Below the pieces are notes generated by a model. That model had not been told where the DNA came from. It ran no database searches and saw only the letters and a program-made list of their open reading frames with translations. From contig JBBPFI010000007.1 of NCBI GenBank assembly GCA_037974965.1, positions 1,364,001 through 1,428,000 on the forward strand: a stretch of 64,000 bases of DNA. The letters run 5' to 3'. Origin of the DNA: Dacryopinax spathularia (lineage: Eukaryota > Basidiomycota > Dacrymycetes > Dacrymycetales > Dacrymycetaceae). The translations under genes were made by a program, and so were the position numbers. Positions 35,373 to 47,398 of the stretch are shown piece by piece. Each line of letters opens with the position of its first letter. Within the stretch, counting starts at the first letter, position 1.

Positions 35373-36377
35373 TCGAGATCGCCCTCAAAAGGTCTAACTG
35401 GGTATTCTTCCTTCCTTCCTTGATAGCCGTTCCGAGAAATGATATGAACAAAAAGGGTATAAGGGACACGGCAAGCCGGCCGCGATTGTTGTTGTTGGGA
35501 GCGAATTGCTGTCCGCTCGGAATATGAGAACCGGGGATTCTATTTTGGGAAGTCGGGACATGAGGTTAGGGGCGGCATTCCATTCCTTGTGATTAATCAC
35601 GTGATCTGACGATGATCGACAATGATTGCGACTGTACTCCTCCCCTTCTTAGATGATATCTATTATTCTCGAATCACAGTCAGTTGCTCAGTATCAAGAG
35701 CAAAGATATCCAGCTGCAATCAACGGTGATCGCCATAGATATGCGATCACCCGCAGCTGCGTCAGACATGCACGTGCCCATTCCTCAGTCACGGGCGCTT
35801 CCTCGCAACGCGTCTCCACCGAACCCTCGCGACCCGCTCTTCCACACATCGACCATGTCGACCGTATCTAACAACGCAAAATAGTACTCGCAACCTCATT
35901 TCCACCTCATTATGGTCCACTGGCGATCTGCTCGCTGCTGCGCGCTTGGCTAGGCTTGGGCTTGGTGATACTATATCGGGCGTGCTGCGCGTGGACTGGA
36001 ATGAAGCCTTCTCGTCGTCGTCGTCTCACGAGACTGGAGCGTCGTCCTACTTGGCCTTCTGAACGAACAGAGTAACCATCTCCATGCACTTTTAATATCC
36101 TCTGGCGGAAGAAGGCTGCGGAGCTGGCGGCATATGGGGCGTATAAAGCCCTCCACTCTTGCTGGAAGAGGGAGTAGGACTACGTCCCACCCTCTTTCCT
36201 TTGTTCTCCCTCTCTCCTCCTCTCTAGGAAAGGCCGGGCCTTTCCACCACTCTCTCTTCTTTTCATTGGGCTTTCGTGCGAACACTGTATACTATCAACA
36301 TCATCAATCGACCGTCTATCCTCTCAGCGCCGCGCGCACACCAAGCACTGGTCGCACGCCACCATACCTAAGCGAAG
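35373..36377. other. Divergent promoter region between DUF2235 hydrolase and aspartic protease
   Basis: About 1 kb with no convincing gene. The part before 36378 is pyrimidine-rich and fits a strongly transcribed promoter and 5' leader. Confidence 0.4.
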
Positions 36378-38081
36378 ATGCAGCTCCTCCCCTCTCTCGC
36401 CTCACTCCTCACCACCCTCCTTCTCGCTATCACTCTCTCCCACGCCCATCCCGTCCAAGTACCCCAGGCGCTCACACTCCCCCTGAAAAGGCTTCATGAT
36501 TCTCGTAAAGTACTACATCCTCAACTCGTACGTTCCCCTCCATTCCCCTCTCCCTACCTCAGGCAGATGTTGACAGGCGAACAGTATTTGCAACAACAAA
36601 TCAACCGCTCTACCCTCCGACACGCCCGTATAACCCGCCGCTCTCCCCCAGAAGACGAGGAGCTCGCCCGCAGGATCGCCGAGCGAGCCGTGCACTTAGG
36701 CTACCTAAGGCCAGGGAAACATACTTTCGACCCTCTGAAACGCAAAGTGCACGCCGACAAGGATGCCCAGGAAGATGCGTTGGAAGGGGCGCTCTTGGGA
36801 GCTGGGGATGTGTTGGGCGCTGCGGTGGAAAATGCGAAGGCGAACAAGGCTATGAAAGGAGGGAAGACGAAGGGCACCGGCGCGGGGGCCGGAGCTGGAG
36901 GGGCCAGCGGGGCCGATACTGGAGGACCCGGGATCAGCGAGATTGATGTCCAGGCGGGGATCAATGGCGGCTTGACGCCGGCCAATACTCCCACCACTGC
37001 GGATTCGGTCGGGCTTGATATCGAGTAAGTCCTATTCTTCTCTTATCCGAGAGACGTGATGGGTGCTGATAATGGCTTGATCAGTGCGAACGATACAGGC
37101 TACGTAGCGACCGTCTCGCTCGGTACACCACCTCAAGATTTCCTTGTCCTGATGGACTCCGGCTCCTCGGACTTCTGGGTCGGCGCCTCCGACTGTCAGA
37201 CACTCGCCTCCGAAGGGGGCGGCGCATGCGCGCCCAACCACAAGACCCTCTCTGCCTCCTCGTCTTCTTCTTTCGTCGACAGCAACGCTCCATTCAACGT
37301 AACCTACGGGAGCGGCTTCGTCGCTGGCACCATAGTGCAGGACAACGTCGTCCTCGCTGGCCTTAGCCTCCCCGGACATACATTCGGCGTTGCGCATACC
37401 GAAAGCACGGACTTCTCAGCTTCGTCCATCACATTTGACGGCCTGATGGGTCTCGCCCAGCAAGGCCTCTCGCAGCAGGGCGTGCCCACCCCTGTGGAAG
37501 CGCTCTCCGCGGCGGGCAAGATCCCAGCGACTATAACAGCCTTCAAGCTCTCCCGTCTCGCCGACGGGCTAAACGACGGGGAAGTGACCTTCGGAGCCAC
37601 GGACCCGTCGAAATTTGTCGCCGGAACGGCCGTCACTCTGCCGAATGTGAACCAGCAGGGTTTCTGGGAAGCAGCAATGGACGACGTTACGGTCGACGGT
37701 GCCCCCCTGGGCTTGAAGGGACGCACCGCGATCCTGGACACTGGTACAACCCTCATCCTCGCCCCCACTTCCGACGCCAACGCCGTCCACTCTCTCATAC
37801 CCGGTGCGAAGTCAGACGGGCAAGGAGGGTTCACGATCCCCTGCACGACAAACGCCTCCGTCGCCCTAAGCTTTGGCGGCTCCAGCTTCGCGATCGACAC
37901 ACGCGACCTCCTGTTCGAGCCTGTCGATCCTAACAACCTTCAGGGGGACTGCGTGAGCGGAATTACGGCGGGCCAGGTGGGCGGGGCGAAGGAATGGTTG
38001 GTCGGGGATGTGTTTTTGAAGAATGCGTATTTTGTGGTGGATGAGGATAAGCAGGAGATCCAGTTGGCCAAGTTGGCTTAG
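36378..38081 (+). CDS. Secreted aspartic protease, pepsin family A1
   Basis: A signal peptide (LLPSLASLLTTLLLAITLS) opens the protein. A propeptide follows with dibasic and RR sites, then a Gly/Ala-rich linker. The mature domain has both catalytic loops, DSGSSDFWV and DTGTTLILAP, the flap region TYGSGFVAG, and cysteine pairs near CQTLASEGGGAC and CTTNASVALS...GDC. Intron 37025-37084 is clear. An upstream intron (36505-36576) also fits, giving 523 residues. If it is retained the frame stays open and the protein has 547 residues, the extra 24 falling in the propeptide. These enzymes digest protein outside the cell at acid pH. Confidence 0.92.
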
Positions 38082-38421
38082 GTCGCATAGGCGCGGGCCT
38101 GGTGTGAGGACGACGATTCTAGCAGCGATCCTCCGGTCTTCCGTTTTACTCGCGATGTACGTACTAGGCACGTAGTCTCTTACGCTTATCAGAGGTTGTG
38201 CTGTTCAGTGCTTCGGACGATCAACGTCCAGGCACCACACGCAGGAGCACGTGCTGTTCTGACATGTTGCCCTCGTCAGTCTCCCTCACGCAGCAAGCAC
38301 GCAGGGAAACTCAGCCCAGTACATGAAGATCTAGTTCGCTAGCCTACATGATACATATCCCCCAAATGACGCCTCATGTAGAAGGGAAGACTACCATCCC
38401 AAAGACCTAGCCTTTGCCACG
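38082..38421. other. Convergent intergenic region
   Basis: Between the protease and F-box gene stops. No gene seen. Confidence 0.4.
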
Positions 38422-39631
38422 TCACGGTACTAGTTTACCCTCCAGCTGTCGGTACCGCCATAGTACGTTCATTCCCTCGTCGTCGTGCACGATCTCGCTT
38501 GGGTTGGCATACACGCCCACCCACGTCTTCTGATCCCCCCTGATATCCCCGACAAGGACTCCTTGGAGGTCTGGCCAGGTCTGCAGAAATCGATTCCAGA
38601 ATGAAACCAGATCCTCTGGGGAGGGGGTGTCCGAGCTGAAGCCGAGCAGACAGAATTCCACGAGGTGGCGCATGGATTTGAATGCGTCAAGAGCAGCTGC
38701 GGTAGTATACGCAACGAGGACCTACAACCATGTTTAGAAGAGTGGCTCGCATAGAAGTTGCCACCATGCGTACCTCCTTAGTAGGTTTCTCCGGGCCGAG
38801 CAACATTAGGCTTTCGAGGTGAGGAAGATGCTCGCCCATAATTTTGATTTGATCTGGGCCCAAACATGCGGGAGTGACGAGCAGAACATTTATGATGTGA
38901 CTTGTGGAAGATGTCCCCCACAGTGAAACAGCATGCTGAAATTGATGCACCGGGATGGGATGTGTGAGGAACACTGATGTCGTTGGGCTGCCGACGATGA
39001 CGGCATTCACGAGCTCGACGGGACCACACAGCCTCCGAAGATTGGGTAAAACGGCGCCTGGAAATTGCGGCGCTTGTCCGAAATTCCGCCAGCTCGTCAG
39101 GGCATCATGTCCAAAATGGAGCCCTGTCAGCTGAGGGTGAGCGGCGAAGATTGACATGTATGGGTCCAACGAGATACTGTCCGTGTCGGGATCAAGGTAA
39201 ATCTCAAGAGATTTCACTGTACGTGAAAGAGACGTTCGGAGGATTTGTGGGTCCCACAACCAGGATCGAACCGGGAAGACCAGCCCATGCAGGTTGCCCA
39301 CCAAGCGCAGTGTTCGGTGGAGCAATCTTGCGAGTGCCGAAACTGCAGGACGATGCAAACGGACCTCCGCGCCCTCCGGCGTCGAGGGCTTCAGTGCACA
39401 ATTCTTCAGATCCAGATTTCGTATCTTTTGACCGAGTGCTGGTTTCCGCTCAAGACTACGCTGTAGAAGAACCAACGAGCGAAGGTCCCGTAGACACACA
39501 TCGGCGTAGAGGCGAGAGGTCGCGATCTTGTAGAGGACGGAATTGGCCAGGCTGATGTTGCATAAATCGACAATATCCGTTACAAAAGCAGAGATGTGGC
39601 TGAGCACGTCGAAGGGAAGCTCGGGTACCAT
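38422..39631 (-). CDS. F-box-like domain protein
   Basis: Two exons (39631-38774, 38721-38422) give 385 residues. The N-terminus PELPFDVLSHISAFVTDIVDLCNISLANSVLYKIA is a good F-box (LP..VL..I....D...L). IRNLDLKN and further leucine-rich segments follow, such as LTGLHFGHDALTSW and LPHLESLMLLGPE. Many basidiomycete genomes carry large families of such F-box/LRR-like proteins, probably SCF adaptors with unknown targets. The single intron of 52 bases has a standard donor and acceptor. Confidence 0.75.
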
Positions 39632-39829
39632 GGTCGCAGAGTCGTAGCAGAGAATGGGCGGCCCAAGGGAGAGTGCCAGCGAATGCAGGGCGGGCGCAAA
39701 GAGGTTGATGCATGTGCATTCCGCATGTTGGTCCCTATTGCAAACGGCATGGGCATATGCAAGAAACGACGATGTTCCTTTTCTACTTGCTCAGCAATTG
39801 ACTGTGCTGCGACCTACTGGATCCTCTCT

Positions 39830-40500
39830 ATTCATTCATCTTCCCGCCCATCCCGATCCATATCCAACAAGAAACTTCCCGCGAGATACATATGCAGCTG
39901 CCCCCGCTGTTCCACCTGCGGCATATGACTTCCCTTGAGCTCAGCGAAGGGCCCGGTACATATATCTTGGCCGACGCCGTATTCTAGCCAATAGACCATC
40001 TCGGGGACACTCAGGGAAGGGAGCCGTGGCTGAACGTCCTAATTGCTAAGCGTGCCGACCATGTCCACTGTTGTAGGACCGGTCCCACATGCGCTGTCAG
40101 CTCATCCACCCAAGGAGAATGTGCATTGTGAAACGCACAAAATAATCATCGCAATATCTGGGTTGGTTGGCAGCATTTCGAGCGATTTCCCACATAATCC
40201 GACATAGAATGACTCTACACTCATGTCTGGCATGAAACTCGCTGAACCGCTCCCGATATTCCTCGCTGTTTGTCGTCCGTTCCACCTCTCGCAAGCATGA
40301 TCTTCCCGCCATCATCGGGCAGTTGGTCACGCCAACTCTGAGCGGCGATGGCCCGTCTCTGCGTTTCCGCACGCCAACAAGCAATGATCAAGACCCACGT
40401 AGGCTTCGGCAAAACGTGCTCTGCCGCGAGCATTGCACCGAAGAAAATTGCCGAAGCTGTCGTTTTCTGTAACTTCAAGATGCCCGAGAACGGTCTCTAA
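39830..40500 (-). pseudogene. Decayed partial copy of the neighbouring proline iminopeptidase gene
   Basis: This stretch parallels the intact gene just downstream in coordinates. 39844-39960 resembles 40735-40860, 39961-40030 resembles 40890-40970, and 40100-40470 resembles 41060-41360. Recognisable remnants are ...GAMLAAEHVLPKP, QSWRDQLPDDGGKIM and NSEEYRERFSEFHARHECRV, against GGMLVAEHALRKP, QIWRDQLPDEGGKIM and DSEEYRKWTDEFNERHECRV in the live gene. The reading frame shifts more than once and is interrupted by stops. The N-terminal part with the oxyanion motif HGGPG was not found. It is a tandem duplicate that has lost function, and has diverged enough to be old. Confidence 0.85.
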
Positions 40501-40702
40501 CCCCGCAAAATGGTTGAGTCAGCAATGATATTGATCGCCTTTCCCTACGCCTTCATAGCAGCCGATCACAGGTCGCAGCATTTCACTCTACGGCCCGATA
40601 TCTTGGGTTCACATGTATGCAACCAAGTCTTCCACGAACGCATCGAGTATCTTTGCCGAGTAGCAAGTCTGCCAGTAACAATTACGAGACACGACCAATA
40701 GG

Positions 40703-41707
40703 CTACTTGAGCCTCTCCAGCAACCCCTCCTCAGTCCCAGGCAGCTCTTTATCCAACAAGAAATCCCCCACCAGCCGCATATGCAGCTCCCTCTGCTCGA
40801 CATGCGGCATATGGCTGCCCTGCAAGAACTTGTACGCCTTCGCACCGGGGATAAGCTCGGCGAACGGCTTGGTGCAGATGTCTTGGCCGACGTCGTATTT
40901 CCCCCAATAGACGAGGGTGGGGACGCTAATGGAGGGGAGTTGGGGTCGGATGTCCCAGTCGGCGAGAGTACCGGTAATGTCAACGTTGGATGGTCCGATC
41001 CTTCAGCCCGAGTCAGGTCACTGAGTCGAACGCAAGGAGGAGGGAGAGACGCACATGACAGTCCCGGCATCTGGGTTCTCCTCCAGCAGCTCAAACGTCT
41101 TCTTCACGTACTCAGGCATAGGAACGACCCTGCACTCATGCCTCTCGTTGAACTCGTCCGTCCACTTCCGATACTCCTCACTATCCGTCGTGCCCTCCAG
41201 CTCGTGCTTCCGCATGATCTTCCCCCCTTCATCCGGTAGCTGATCCCGCCATATCTGCGTAGCCACACCCCAGCTCTGCGTCGTCGCCAGCGAACAGCCG
41301 ATGATGAGGTGCTTCAGCCCCTGCGGCTTGCGCAGCGCATGTTCAGCTACCAACATCCCGCCAAAGGAGTTGCCGATAATGTCGTATTCCTCCACCCCAA
41401 GTGCCTGGAGCACAACCTCGATCTCGTCAAGGTAGAGGTCCATCGTCCAGAAGCTTTCGCCGACGTCCTTGTTCGTCAGAATAGTGCTGTTACCGCACCC
41501 GACTTGGTCGTACATGATTACGGGGATGCCGTGCGTCCACCAGAGATCTTGCAGGGTGAGCATGTAGTTGTGCCCTGCTCCAGGACCGCCATGTACGACT
41601 AGCAGCGGTCGAGGCCCAGCAGGCGACAGAGTGCCGAAGATCTGGTACCAGGTTCGGTAGCCTTTGTAGGGTATGTATCCCGTTGAGGTCGGTTCTCGCA
41701 GTGCCAT
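40703..41707 (-). CDS. Proline iminopeptidase, alpha/beta hydrolase family S33
   Basis: Two exons (41707-41055, 41000-40703) give 316 residues, the usual size. The oxyanion motif HGGPGAGHNYM, the nucleophile elbow GNSFGGM, the acid region YWGKYDVGQD and the C-terminal histidine in GSHMPHVEQ form a complete catalytic set. The family removes N-terminal proline from peptides, mostly in the cytosol. Fungal members also act on related amides and esters. The start at 41707 (MALREPTST) is preferred over an upstream ATG at 41863 because the extra residues look like untranslated sequence. A broken copy of the gene lies at 39830-40500. Confidence 0.92.
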
Positions 41708-42050
41708 GGTATGAAGGCGTGGGCTGAAGCTGGCAGAAGCGAATGGGGGCTCATGGTGAATTGGCAGATTATGTACAGGCGGGACGGTCCCTGAGCCAGA
41801 GGGTTGAAGCGGGTTATCGGCGGGTAACCACCGGCCCGATGAACATCGAGTGAATGGCGACAAATTCCTGCAGTTCCAGCTGCAGTGAATGTCAAGATCG
41901 TGGCATTGTCATATCCTGAGTCCTCAACAAATAAGAACATAGTTTGGCCAAGGGAGTCGTTGAGTTTGAGGGGAAGGTGGTCGTTGGGTCGACAAGGAAG
42001 CCGGGGAAGCGCCCAAGACGAACCTGCTTAGTCAGCAATAATCTTACGGC
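41708..42050. other. Short shared promoter between two divergent alpha/beta hydrolase genes
   Basis: 343 bases separate the ATG of the iminopeptidase (-) from the ATG of the ABHD11-like gene (+). No gene lies inside. Confidence 0.4.
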
Positions 42051-43388
42051 ATGACGCCCCCTGCCTTCGGGCTGCTAAGCCGAACTACTCCAGCATCTCA
42101 TTGTCAGTGCGCAATGTCTGTCCTCGCTCAGTGGGCGACAACGCCCGGCCTGAGGCACTCAATATCTTGTACGTACCGCACCAAAACTAATCCACATACT
42201 GCTGACCATCTCGAAAGGTCGTCATGTCATATCCTCATTCGCGACATGCCGATACGCTTCTTCGCCGGCGCACATGGTGCACCACACGCAGGAGCCACCA
42301 CAGCAATCTGGAGAAATCGCTCCCGGACTGGTAGACTTGGAATTTGAGACGTGGACACCTGCGGACCAGTGTGGTGGAGGACCGCTTATCGTTGTACATG
42401 GCCTATTGTACGTGGCATTCTCCAGGTGTCCCACCCCTTGACTGACAGGGCTTCAGCGGCTCGAAGCAAAATTGGCGATCTCTGTCTAAACTGCTTGCCA
42501 ACACTCTGAAGCGACAGGTGTATGCACTCGATATGCGGAATCATGGCACCTCCCCACATAGACCGGAGATGACATATGAGCTTATGGCGGGTGACGTGGT
42601 GCAGTTTATGGTCAAGCACGGGTGTAAGGAGGACGTCACTCTCATGGGACATTCGATGTACGTCTCTAAGCTCTCACTTTCCATCACGCTTGACTGACAC
42701 GATTGAATTACAGGGGTGGCAAGGTAGTCATGGCCACAGCTCTCTCCCCGCTGCTGAAAAAGCATCTGCCGAACGCCCTCCAGCGGCTCATAAGCGTCGA
42801 CATGACCCCTGCCATCGGGAAGCTCTCAGACGAGTTCCAAGCGTATATCGAGGCCATGCAAGCCGTAGAAGACGCCAAGGTCCCAAGCAAGAAAGAAGCC
42901 GACCCAATCCTAGCAAAGTGGGAACCAGTGCGTCCTACCAGCTTTGCCTCTCCTGCCTGTCGGTACTGATGCTTCACTCAGGACCTTGCTGTCCGCCAGT
43001 TCCTACTCACCAACCTCATCCCTGACAAGCAGCACGGAAGCCGCTTCCGAATTCCCCTCACCCACCTCCGCCACGCAATAGACGAGATCGGCACCTTCCC
43101 CTACCCTCCCGATGGCTCCCATACCTGGCCTGGCCCCGCGCTCTTCATCAAGGGGGAGAAGAGCAAGTATGTCAATAGACGGAATATCCCGCTGATCACG
43201 ACGTATTTCCCGAATGCGAAACTGGAGGTGCTGGATACGGGCCATTGGGTGCATTCGGAGCGGTATGTACCACTTTGCTTGGAGTGGGTGGAGGATGGTA
43301 CTGATCCGCGTGCAGGCCGAAGGAGTTTGTAAGCCTTGTGACCAGTTGGATTGACGAGCATAGCAAGACGAAGACGGAAGGACTATAG
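42051..43388 (+). CDS. ABHD11/Imo32-type mitochondrial alpha/beta hydrolase
   Basis: Six exons (42051-42168, 42218-42407, 42457-42657, 42714-42927, 42982-43262, 43316-43388) give 358 residues. The catalytic set is visible: oxyanion region LIVVHGLFGSKQNWRSL, VYALDMRNHGTSPH, nucleophile GHSMGGK and the C-terminal LDTGHWVHSE histidine. This pattern is typical of ABHD11 and yeast Imo32. The N-terminal ~60 residues are rich in Arg, Ser, Thr and His with few acids, fitting a mitochondrial presequence. That first exon rests on a standard donor and acceptor and keeps the frame open, but it has no conserved motif. Imo32 is cleaved on import into mitochondria. The substrate here is unknown. Confidence 0.88.
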
Positions 43389-43536
43389 ACAAGGCTGAAC
43401 ACTCTGTGCGAGGAACCAGAATTCATACGGTATACCCTAATAAAACGCAACTGTCCATGGCACATGCTGTAATACATAGATGCCAGAAAAAACAGAAAGG
43501 AAACCAATCGACGTAGATGGGGCACAACAGCGTTCC

Positions 43537-44471
43537 TCAGAGGACCGTCATCAGGCCTCCGACTAGCACAAAAGCACCGGCTGCGAACAATCCCTTGGGA
43601 CTGCAAATATTACCAACTGCTCCAGACCTCGCCGCACTCGCCGAAGGGCTGCTGGCCGACCCAGAAGCCGACGCGCTCCCAGTAGCCTTCGCTGGATCCG
43701 CCGATCCAGTAGCCGACGCAGCCTTGCTTTCGGTGCTCGTCGCTGCCGGAAGAGTCGCCACAACGCTCGAACTGCCGACCGGGAGCGTAGCAGTCGTACT
43801 GCTCGCGCTACACAGCTGCTCGAACTGCGCCGCTGCGACGTTCGCCTCCGTCAGCACGCATGTCAAGCAGGCCTGACTGAGCCCCTTCGCAGCGCCGCAC
43901 AAGCACGTATAGTCCGTGTTGCTACACGACGCCAGCGTATTCACCCCGCTCGCATCGCTCGAGCTCGTACAGTCGCTTGCGCATGTCGCGGCGCTCGACG
44001 TACTTGCCGGACCGGCTGCGGAGGTGATCGCCGTTGCGCCCGAGGCGAGACTGGACGCTGCGGCACATGTTTCGGCCCATTGGGCGGGGGTGATCTCGTC
44101 GTAGTTCAGGATGCAGGATGAGCATCCAGAGGAGAGGCGAGCCATTTGCTGGCAGATGCAGACGGAGGGGTCGGAGTTGCTCTCTAGCGCGTTGGAGGCA
44201 CATTGCTGCAGGAGCGGTCAGTCACAGCCTGAAGAAGGGGAGATAAGGCACGCACGCCCATCGCTTGTATCGTATTGGCATCACTAGAGCTGGAACATTG
44301 AGTTCCGCAGACGTCGGCTTGTCGCTTGAATGCTTGGAAACTGACGCCTGAGCTGCCGCCCAACGTTCTCGCTCTGAATAAGGAGTTCAGTCCACGTTTG
44401 GAGGATGGGCTTGCGCGAACATCGAGGGCGGCGAGCACGAAAATGATGAGGGATGACGACAAAATGTGCAT
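43537..44471 (-). CDS. Cys-rich, Ser/Ala-rich GPI-anchored surface protein
   Basis: Two exons (44471-44256, 44205-43537) give 294 residues. The ATG at 44471 begins a signal peptide (MHILSSSLIIFVLAALDVRA). Regularly spaced cysteines follow, in CGTQC, CASNALES...CICQQ, CSSCIL, CASDC and CLCGAAKGLSQACLTC. A Ser/Ala/Thr-rich stalk follows, then a C-terminal hydrophobic segment (LFAAGAFVLVGGLMTVL) typical of GPI attachment. The cysteine pattern is repeated twice and resembles small secreted fungal surface proteins, not an exact CFEM domain. A cell-wall or adhesion role is likely but unproven. An upstream in-frame ATG at 44528 would place residues ahead of the signal peptide and is not preferred. 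Confidence 0.82.
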
Positions 44472-45234
44472 CGTTCGCCTTTCTTCAGATAGTGGGGTTC
44501 TTGGGGATTTTGTTCTGGATTGCTCCATTCCAGGTGGACTTTATTCACAAGTCTCGCCAAGCAGGGCCGACATAGACGTCCGTCCTGCAGGTGTTGCTGG
44601 ATAGCACTTCTGAGGCCTCACAGTCCATAGTGTCGCCAAGTCCGCGCGAGCGACAACATGTTTCTCCTCATCTCGACAGGAACCTTCTGTTAGAACGAGG
44701 AGATGTCTCGGTCCTGTTCAGCCCCAGGTCCCTGAGTGGATGTCGAGGATAAGAACCTCAGTGGGCTGTGGGCGCTTGGCAAGAGCTCAAAAACCAACAA
44801 CTGGGCTTGCGTTGGACCCCTACAGTAGCCTGACGTGTCTCCGGACCTTCGAGAGCCAACATTCGCGCCACACGAGTCACAGCAGCAGGAAAAGGCGGAG
44901 GTGCGGAACTGTCTTAGACTTCGACATGAGCACGGCCACTTTCGGGTTCCGCAATCCCAGCAGAGGAATGTCTCAGATCTGAGAAGACACGGATCAACGC
45001 GATAAGCAGCATACAGTCCCCAGTAGCGTTGCCCAGAGTCAGGCAGGTCAGGAGAACTCAAGCCATCTGTCCACAGAGAAACCTGCCTATCAGCGATGAG
45101 TCAGGAGGTACAGGTCGAGGAGGAAGATCACATGCCTAAACAGCCAAGCGATTCAGGGACGGACAACTTCCAAACCCTCCATCATCACGGGGTTTGCTTC
45201 CGCCACATTCTCTTGCTTCGCGACCACTAGTCTC
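44472..45234. other. Divergent promoter region
   Basis: Between the surface-protein ATG (-) and isomerase ATG (+). Short open frames only, no domain. Confidence 0.4.
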
Positions 45235-46368
45235 ATGTCTGGCGATGTACTCTCTGGCTGTACTCCGAGAGCTTTCCCGGTAGACTCAGCATCGCCGACT
45301 TTGCAGCTCTTTCACCCGAGTCCAGATCTGTGGGTGATAGAGCTGTGCAATGGAGTGGAGAACCGGCTTGCTAGGAGGTTCATGGCGGATGCTATTCTGG
45401 TATGCGAACTATACTCCGACTCGCGGCTGTTGCACCTAGGCCGACCGTACACCACGTTCTCTTAGCCCGCTCTAGAAGACGTGAAAGAACAATGGGAGCG
45501 CCAAAAGGGACCGGGCGCGCTCATTATTACTGGGAATCGCAAGCAGGAGAAGTTCTTTTGTAACGGTGCTGGCTGCTCTTACTCCAGCTTTACGCCCGGG
45601 GCTGAGCTAGATTTTCTCAGGGCTCGTGGTGGAGGAACTGGTCCATGACAAGGAGTTGATGCCAGGTCGGTATTATGCACGAACATGAGGCTTCACTCAT
45701 GTATCCTCAGTGCTGGACGCGGTTAGCCAATGCGTACTAACGTATCCATGTACGCCATTCCGGAACCGAGGGGTGTTCGGCGCCTCATCTCCGTATTTGG
45801 AACGCTTTCCCTCAGTACCGGTCATATGCGCTATGAACGGACATACCTTTGCAGCCGGTCTTGTTCTCGCTCTGTCGTGCGACTACCGTGTGATGACATC
45901 TGGAAAAGCGTGGTGCTGCATGAATGAGGTACGGAGCTGTTGGCCCTGTTTCCCGTGTGTTTCCCGTGGTTGGGAGATGAATACTCATAACCTACCAGAT
46001 ACACTTCGGCGCTCCGTTGCCTGCGACCGTAACGACACTTCTGAGGACCAAGCTTCCAGACCCGACGACTGTTCGGCAATGTGCGCTAGAGGGGCATAGG
46101 TTCACCGCACAAGAAGCTTTATCAGCAAGGATCGTCGATGAGCTCGCGGACGGAGGCGCCGAAGGAGTGCTTGCTGCAGCAGTAAAGTTGGCTGACAAGG
46201 TGAAAGACGGGGCAAAGACCGGAGTGTGGGGATTGATAAAGGTACACAGTCTTCCTTGCTGTGCGGGGGCGATGAGCTTATGCCCTTGATTAGGCGGAAA
46301 TCTATAGTGACATTCTGAAGATTATCGAGGAAGGGAGAAGAACCGATTTCAGCTCGGCCAAACTCTGA
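45235..46368 (+). CDS. Peroxisomal delta3,delta2-enoyl-CoA isomerase-like crotonase, copy 1
   Basis: Seven exons (45235-45399, 45466-45565, 45621-45665, 45711-45749, 45816-45928, 45999-46241, 46294-46368) give 259 residues. The crotonase core is clear: WVIELCNGVENRLARRF, ALIITGNRKQEKFFCNG, VICAMNGHTFAAG, LALSCDYRVMTSGKAWCCMNE and HFGAPLPATV. The last residues are SSAKL, a peroxisomal type 1 targeting signal. The family shifts double bonds of unsaturated acyl-CoAs during peroxisomal beta-oxidation. Two very short exons (45 and 39 bases) were placed by matching its paralogue at 53979-55198. It has one intron (after CCMNE) that the paralogue lacks. Confidence 0.88.
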
Positions 46369-47398
46369 GAGGGGCTGTTACTAAGCGGTGATGCCGCTCG
46401 GAATTGCCATACAGCCTGAGCGCTTCTGATGCGAGGCTGTGGACGGCATTTCCGTCCTATTGATAGTCGACGGCGCAACAAGCACCTATGGGTATACGCT
46501 TGGATGATCCGTTCGTCAAAGCTTGAAAAGTTGAGAAAGGAAAACAGTCGGTATTAAACGTCCAGTCAGCCGTCCCCTGAAGCACGACGATGGCGGAATC
46601 TATCATCAGTCTATTCTTGGCCTCTGCGACCCTGATTCTTCCTCCTCCACGCCCAGGGCGCACGTTCCAGAGCGGATCGAGTCAACGGTGAGCGGACGCA
46701 CATGATACAATCCAAGGCGTTCTTGAGACATCCTGCCTGAGTCAAGGTGCGACCGTGACGGTTTGGCATTCAGTTGACCACTGTTGTCCACCGCCATGGA
46801 CGATAACCATGGCGGTCAGCTCGAGCGTCTTCTATTCCTCCCCTACCAGAACGGTTGGGGACCCGGATCGACCCCTAAAGATGGAGAGCCGGTCAGGGCA
46901 CTGTAAATCCGCCGTGATTCGTTGATGTTCGCGGTCACTGCCACATGCAACGAAGGACCACAGGTCTGGAAGGGCGGGAAAGCAGCTTGCTGACCAGGGC
47001 TGTTCTAAAGGGTTCAAAAGGCGCTGTCGCCAAGTCCATCACGAGTTGCGAGCGAACAAGAAGCTTAAATCACATGAACATGACAGAATTGTGGCGGAGC
47101 CGAGTCTGTCTTTGGATACGCGCCGGAAATGCTTGGTACAAACCCGGACTTGGCAGGGTCTCTGAGACATTCTTAGCAGATCGGGAGCGGAACAAAAGAC
47201 GCGCTAGGCATCAGACCTTGACTTCCACCTTGGGCGGAACACGCGCACAGGTTCGCGACGAGGATGGCAAGTCACACAGAAGATAGGCACAAGCCGTTCG
47301 TATAAAGGAATGCAAGGGCATGGCTTGCATACCCTACACAACTGGACCAAGCCCTTTCCCTCCCCCTCCACTCCTCCCTGTGTTACGCCTTGCAAGAG
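46369..47398. other. Intergenic, promoter of the MARVEL-like gene
   Basis: About 1 kb without a recognisable gene on either strand. The last 100 bases are pyrimidine-rich. Confidence 0.4.

Noticed and set aside
39258-39276. tRNA B-box-like sequence on the minus strand (GGTTCGATCCTGG)
   Set aside because: It is part of the F-box coding exon (GLPGSILVVG) and has no cloverleaf around it.
45566-45710. Premature stop in isomerase copy 1
   Set aside because: The stop appears only if the TAG at 45608-45610 is used as acceptor. Using the acceptor ending at 45620 gives NGLVVEEL, which aligns with the paralogue and stays open.
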